From: Flavobacteriaceae bacterium Ga0077528
Lineage (GTDB): Bacteria > Bacteroidota > Bacteroidia > Flavobacteriales > Flavobacteriaceae
Direction: 5' to 3'
DNA length: 53,236 nt
NCBI GenBank assembly: GCA_001464475.1
Contig: LNDX01000015.1
Location: forward strand, 1 to 53,236
The position numbers and the translations under genes were made by a program. The notes beneath the pieces were generated by a model that did not search any database, was not told where the DNA came from, and saw only the letters and a program-made list of their open reading frames with translations. Below, one piece after another: positions 49,484-53,236 of the stretch; position 1 is the first letter of the stretch, and the number at the start of each line of letters is the position of its first letter.

Positions 49484-52400
49484 ATGAAAAAATTTATGCA
49501 AAAAAGCAAGCTTATGAAAACAATAAACTACAAATCGTTTATCCTTTCATTATTATTAATTTTATTTTCAACATCTATTTTTGCTGAAGGTACACCAACT
49601 CTTTCTCCAAACGCTGCAAATATTACTGCAGTGTTGAGTGCGCCAGATTTACAAAGTGGATCCTACTTCAATTGTGGTGAAGATAATAGAATTTATTTTA
49701 ATATCGCGAATGCAGGAACTGAAAGAATGTATTTTGGTTTCGACTGGAGAGGTTACTCTGTAGGTGTTCCTGGAAGGTTATCAAACTTATATTACAGAAT
49801 AAAAAACCCAAGTGGTACTGTAGTTATGTCTGGTTTGTGGAATAGTACCTTGGGTTCTGCTGGAAGTATTGACACACATGCACAAGCGCTTGTTGGACCA
49901 AATATTGGAGGAGTAACAACTGGTTATAATCCATTAATATTTATCCCTGCTGTTGCTGGTGAGCACTGGATAGAATTTTACAGAAGTAACGATGGTGGAG
50001 TTACTCCATTACTAACTGGCGCAGATAGAGCCGTTGGTGCATTATTTGATATGACAGTAGCAACAACTGCTGGAGTAAAAAGAAATGGTCGTTTACACTC
50101 AGATAAATGGGGATTTGTTGCTGTAGATAGTAATTATGGAAATTTGGTAACGGCAAGTTCTGAACCAAATTTTTATGTTTATACTGCAGATCAGGTAGTT
50201 TTATTTGTAGATTTTCGCCCAGGTTTTCAACCAATTGCATATAATCTTGCTGTAAATAGTTATGGTGTAAATCCAGTTGGAGCATATACTACAACTAGAA
50301 AATCAATTAATACGCCTTTAATTCCAGCTTTAACAAATGGATATAAAGTCTTTCTAAATAATCCTGATGTTTCATTATATCCTATAGCATCTATTCCTGC
50401 TGCTCCAACATTTTTAAATCCTTCCATTACAAATTGCGGACCTTATTTGATAAATTATAACATATCAAGAGCTGGTGACGTAAGATTAGTAATCGATTTA
50501 AATGGTGTTCCAGGTTATCAAGCTGCAAGTGCTGACGTAATACTAGAGGCTTATGGAGTAACTGCAGGAAATAATACATTTTCATGGAATGGTTTAAATG
50601 GATTTGGTGTTGTGGTTCCAGATGGTGCTCAAATGACATTAACACTTAATTATTTGGCCGGAAGGTTTAATTTACCTTTGTATGATGCCGAACTTAATAA
50701 AAATGGATTTAATGTTCAATCCATTGCTCCAACAGCTATTGCTAACTCTCAAATGTATTGGGACGATAGTTCTTTAACAAATGTTGGAACAGATTGTTCA
50801 GATGGAAGCAACAATACAACTGGAACTGGTTTAAATAATTCATTGAATGGTACTCCAAGTCCAACTAGAGCTTGGAGTGGAGATGGAAACTTTTTAAATA
50901 CTATACCTGCACCAATTGTTGGAGCAAATGAAACTGATGGTGTTACTTGTAATGATTATGGAAATGGTCGTTTATTAAATACTTGGGGTTGGGGTTTAAC
51001 TAGTGCAAGTGTAAGTACTACAGTTTTTAAAGGATGTTCTGATTTAAAAGTTGTTAAAACTGTAAGTAATTCAACTCCAAATGTGGGTAGTAATGTAACT
51101 TTTACGATTACTGCTTCAAATCTTGGAATTAGTAATGATACAAATGTAGTTGTAAACGATGTTTTGCCTTCTGGATATACTCTTGTTAGTGCAACGCCTT
51201 CTGTTGGGACTTGGACAGCTCCAAACTGGACAATCGGAAACTTTGCTAATGGTGCAAATGCAACTTTAACAATAGTTGCTACCGTATTAAGTTCAGGAAA
51301 TTATGCAAATACTGCATGTATTTCCGGTACTAATACAGAAACAGCTCCAACAAACAATTGTTCTACAGTTACTCCTGTACCTGTTCCAATTGCAGATTTA
51401 TCTGTTTTAAAAACTGCTAGTAATTTAGCTCCAAATGTAGGAAGTAATATTACTTTTACAATTACTGCAGCGAATAATGGACCAAATAATGCCACTGGTG
51501 TAATTGTTAATGATGCAATACCTTCTGGATATACAGTAGTTAGTGTAACACCTTCATCTGGTTCTTGGACATCTCCTAACTGGACTATTGGCAATTTAGC
51601 GAATGGTTATAATGCAACATTAACCGTTGTTGCAACTGTTAGAGCAACAGGAACTTATGCTAATACAGCTACAGTTACTGGAAATCAAACAGATCCAAAC
51701 TTAAGTAATAATACATCAACTGCGACACCAATTCCTGTTCCGGTTGCTGATTTGGCTGTTGTAAAAGTAGCAAGTAATATGGCTCCTATAATTGGAACAA
51801 ATATTACTTTTACAATTACTGCTTCAAATAATGGACCAAGCAATGCAACTGGTGTAACATTAAATGATGTAATACCAAGTGGATATACATTGGTAAGTGT
51901 AACTCCATCTGTTGGAAGTTGGACTGCACCAAATTGGACAATTGGAAACTTAAATAATGGATCAAATGCAACATTAACAGTTGTAGCAAGAGTAAATTCT
52001 GCAGGTCCTTATGCAAATACTGCAACAATTTCTGGAAGTCAAACAGATCCAAATACATCTAATAATACTTCTACTTCTACTCCAGTACCAGTAAATGCTG
52101 TAATTGATGCTGTAAATGATAATGGGACAAGTATTAATGGAACTATTGGAGGAACTTCTTTAGCAAACGTATTATTGAATGATACCGTAAATAGTAGTCC
52201 TGCAACATTATCAAATGTTATTCTTACTCAAGTTAGTAATACTAATCCGGGTATAACATTAAATACTTCAACTGGTGCTGTAATTGTAGCTCCAGGTACA
52301 CCTTCCGGTTCTTATACTTTAACATACCAAATATGTGAAGTATTAAATCCAACTAATTGTGATACTGCTATTGTTACTGTTCCTGTTAGACCTGGAGAAA

Positions 52401-53236
52401 TATTAGCTAATGATGATGCTGGTACTTCTGTAAACGGATACACTGGTGGAACTTCATTTACTAACGTTCTTGTTAACGATACTTTAAATGGTGTTGCTGT
52501 ATTGCCTTCTCAGGTAACTACTACTCAAATTGCTACAACTAATGGAGGAGTTTGGTTATCAGGTACTAATGTTGTGGTAAATCCAGGAACTCCTGCCGGA
52601 AATTATATTTTAACATATAAAATTTGCGAAATATTAAATCCAGGAAATTGTGATACTGCTACTGTTACTGTTCCAGTTACTGCTACTGTAATTAATGCAG
52701 TTAATGATGCTGGTACTTCTGTAAATGGATTTGTTGGTGGAACTGCATTTACTAACGTTCTTACTAACGATACTTTAAATGGTGTAGCGGTAGTGCCTTC
52801 TCAGGTAACTACTACTTTCGTGTCTTCAACTAATCCTGGTGTTACTTTATCAGGTACTAATGTTGTAGTTGCACCGGGTACACCTGCTGGTTCTTATACT
52901 TTAACTTACCAAATTTGTGAAATTTTAAATCCAAATAATTGTGATACTGCTATTGTAACTGTTCCGGTTGGAGCAACTGCAATTGTAGCTAATGATGATG
53001 CTGGTACTTCTGTTAATGGTTACACTGGTGGAACTGCTTTCACTAATGTACTTACTAACGATACTTTAAATGGTGTGGCTGTAGTTCCTTCTCAAGTTAC
53101 TACTACTTTCGTGTCTTCAACTAATCCTGGTGTTACTTTATCAGGTACTAATGTTGTAGTTGCACCTGGTACACCTGCTGGTTCTTATACTTTAACTTAC
53201 CAAATTTGTGAAATTTTAAATCCAAATAATTGTGAT
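49484..53236 (+). CDS. Giant secreted repeat adhesin, DUF11 and 97-residue repeats (3' end outside window)
   Basis: The frame is open for 1,251 codons to the right edge. It has a signal peptide (FILSLLLILFSTSIFA), a unique N-terminal region (about 35-520) with few Cys, then three DUF11-type repeats of 118 residues starting at 51041, 51395 and 51749 (pattern DLxVxKxxSN...VGSNxTFTIT), then at least four Ig-like units starting at 52109, 52406, 52697 and 52988 (pattern ANDDAGTSVNG...ICEILNPxNCD). The last period is exactly 97 residues, and each unit has two Cys. Such proteins are usually exported by the type IX system and act as surface adhesins; the C-terminal sorting domain would be beyond the edge. 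Inverse-frame ORFs in this stretch are repeat artefacts. Confidence 0.88.
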   Translation, partial: MKKFMQKSKLMKTINYKSFILSLLLILFSTSIFAEGTPTLSPNAANITAVLSAPDLQSGSYFNCGEDNRIYFNIANAGTERMYFGFDWRGYSVGVPGRLSNLYYRIKNPSGTVVMSGLWNSTLGSAGSIDTHAQALVGPNIGGVTTGYNPLIFIPAVAGEHWIEFYRSNDGGVTPLLTGADRAVGALFDMTVATTAGVKRNGRLHSDKWGFVAVDSNYGNLVTASSEPNFYVYTADQVVLFVDFRPGFQPIAYNLAVNSYGVNPVGAYTTTRKSINTPLIPALTNGYKVFLNNPDVSLYPIASIPAAPTFLNPSITNCGPYLINYNISRAGDVRLVIDLNGVPGYQAASADVILEAYGVTAGNNTFSWNGLNGFGVVVPDGAQMTLTLNYLAGRFNLPLYDAELNKNGFNVQSIAPTAIANSQMYWDDSSLTNVGTDCSDGSNNTTGTGLNNSLNGTPSPTRAWSGDGNFLNTIPAPIVGANETDGVTCNDYGNGRLLNTWGWGLTSASVSTTVFKGCSDLKVVKTVSNSTPNVGSNVTFTITASNLGISNDTNVVVNDVLPSGYTLVSATPSVGTWTAPNWTIGNFANGANATLTIVATVLSSGNYANTACISGTNTETAPTNNCSTVTPVPVPIADLSVLKTASNLAPNVGSNITFTITAANNGPNNATGVIVNDAIPSGYTVVSVTPSSGSWTSPNWTIGNLANGYNATLTVVATVRATGTYANTATVTGNQTDPNLSNNTSTATPIPVPVADLAVVKVASNMAPIIGTNITFTITASNNGPSNATGVTLNDVIPSGYTLVSVTPSVGSWTAPNWTIGNLNNGSNATLTVVARVNSAGPYANTATISGSQTDPNTSNNTSTSTPVPVNAVIDAVNDNGTSINGTIGGTSLANVLLNDTVNSSPATLSNVILTQVSNTNPGITLNTSTGAVIVAPGTPSGSYTLTYQICEVLNPTNCDTAIVTVPVRPGEILANDDAGTSVNGYTGGTSFTNVLVNDTLNGVAVLPSQVTTTQIATTNGGVWLSGTNVVVNPGTPAGNYILTYKICEILNPGNCDTATVTVPVTATVINAVNDAGTSVNGFVGGTAFTNVLTNDTLNGVAVVPSQVTTTFVSSTNPGVTLSGTNVVVAPGTPAGSYTLTYQICEILNPNNCDTAIVTVPVGATAIVANDDAGTSVNGYTGGTAFTNVLTNDTLNGVAVVPSQVTTTFVSSTNPGVTLSGTNVVVAPGTPAGSYTLTYQICEILNPNNCD
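52109..53236 (+). repeat. Tandem 291-base coding repeats
   Basis: Units start at 52109, 52406, 52697 and 52988; the first spacing is 297 bases and the next two are 291. The stretches 52808-52945 and 53099-53236 differ at a single base over 138, indicating recent duplication or gene conversion. The array continues past the edge. Confidence 0.9.

Noticed and set aside
50001..52058. Several minus-strand ORFs in the adhesin
   Set aside because: Leu/His/Gln-rich antisense frames created by the Thr/Asn-rich repeats; the plus frame is open throughout.
52109..53236. CRISPR-like array
   Set aside because: The repeats are 97-residue coding units with an unbroken frame and no short repeat-spacer pattern.

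Overview
The window looks like a chromosomal segment of a low-GC member of the Flavobacteriaceae, Flavobacterium-like. Reasons: the AT-rich sequence; many start codons preceded by the Bacteroidetes -7 box TAnnTTTG; families common in this group (DUF3822 next to rsmD, DUF6705-like, DUF2452, Cys-motif plus CarboxypepD_reg proteins, SCNDDD-type surface lipoproteins); and a giant DUF11-repeat adhesin at the right edge. This assignment is inference from gene content. No tRNA, transposase, prophage or CRISPR array was seen.

Layout. 1-1.4 kb: the 3' part of a large secreted protein and a small exported protein. 1.7-10.6 kb: gcvT, yebC, a lipocalin-like protein, a flotillin-like protein, a CarboxypepD_reg/transglutaminase pair and an ABC exporter, with dispersed hairpin repeats and duplicated terminators between them. 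10.7-17.9 kb, all on the minus strand: proline dehydrogenase, then a photoreactivation island of three different photolyase/cryptochrome paralogues, a flavin reductase and the small proteins DUF2256, DUF2452 and TIGR03643. 18-22.3 kb: aroB, a structured leader, arginine decarboxylase, a bacterial deoxyhypusine-synthase-like enzyme and a very acidic small protein. 22.4-31.2 kb, minus strand: DinB, a DUF4143 ATPase, PEP carboxylase, a phosphodiester glycosidase, an Lrp regulator, an M14 carboxypeptidase, a surface lipoprotein and an acyltransferase. 31.2-32.6 kb: a spermidine-synthase-like protein coupled to a K+ channel. 32.6-39.7 kb: kdsB, DUF4126, two VOC proteins, a Fic protein with a likely autoregulatory operator, DUF4256, secreted proteins and a RecD-like helicase whose 3' end is duplicated. 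40.1-44.5 kb: DUF3822, rsmD, RNase P RNA and a split dnaX. 44.5-49 kb: a polyphosphate operon (SixA-like phosphatase, ppk1, ppx) with a hydrolase. 49.5 kb to the edge: the repeat adhesin.

Four things deserve most attention. (1) At three places an accessory gene, two of them clearly exported, lies between direct copies of the 3' end or terminator of its upstream neighbour, always in the same orientation; this could reflect a common insertion route. (2) A dispersed intergenic repeat has constant arms and a core whose sequence differs between copies while staying palindromic. (3) dnaX carries a ten-A run containing the heptamer A AAA AAG, and the tau part lies in the -1 frame. (4) The photolyase island includes one photolyase lacking the usual FAD-contacting Asn motif and a 45-residue zinc-ribbon-like gene overlapping its 3' end.
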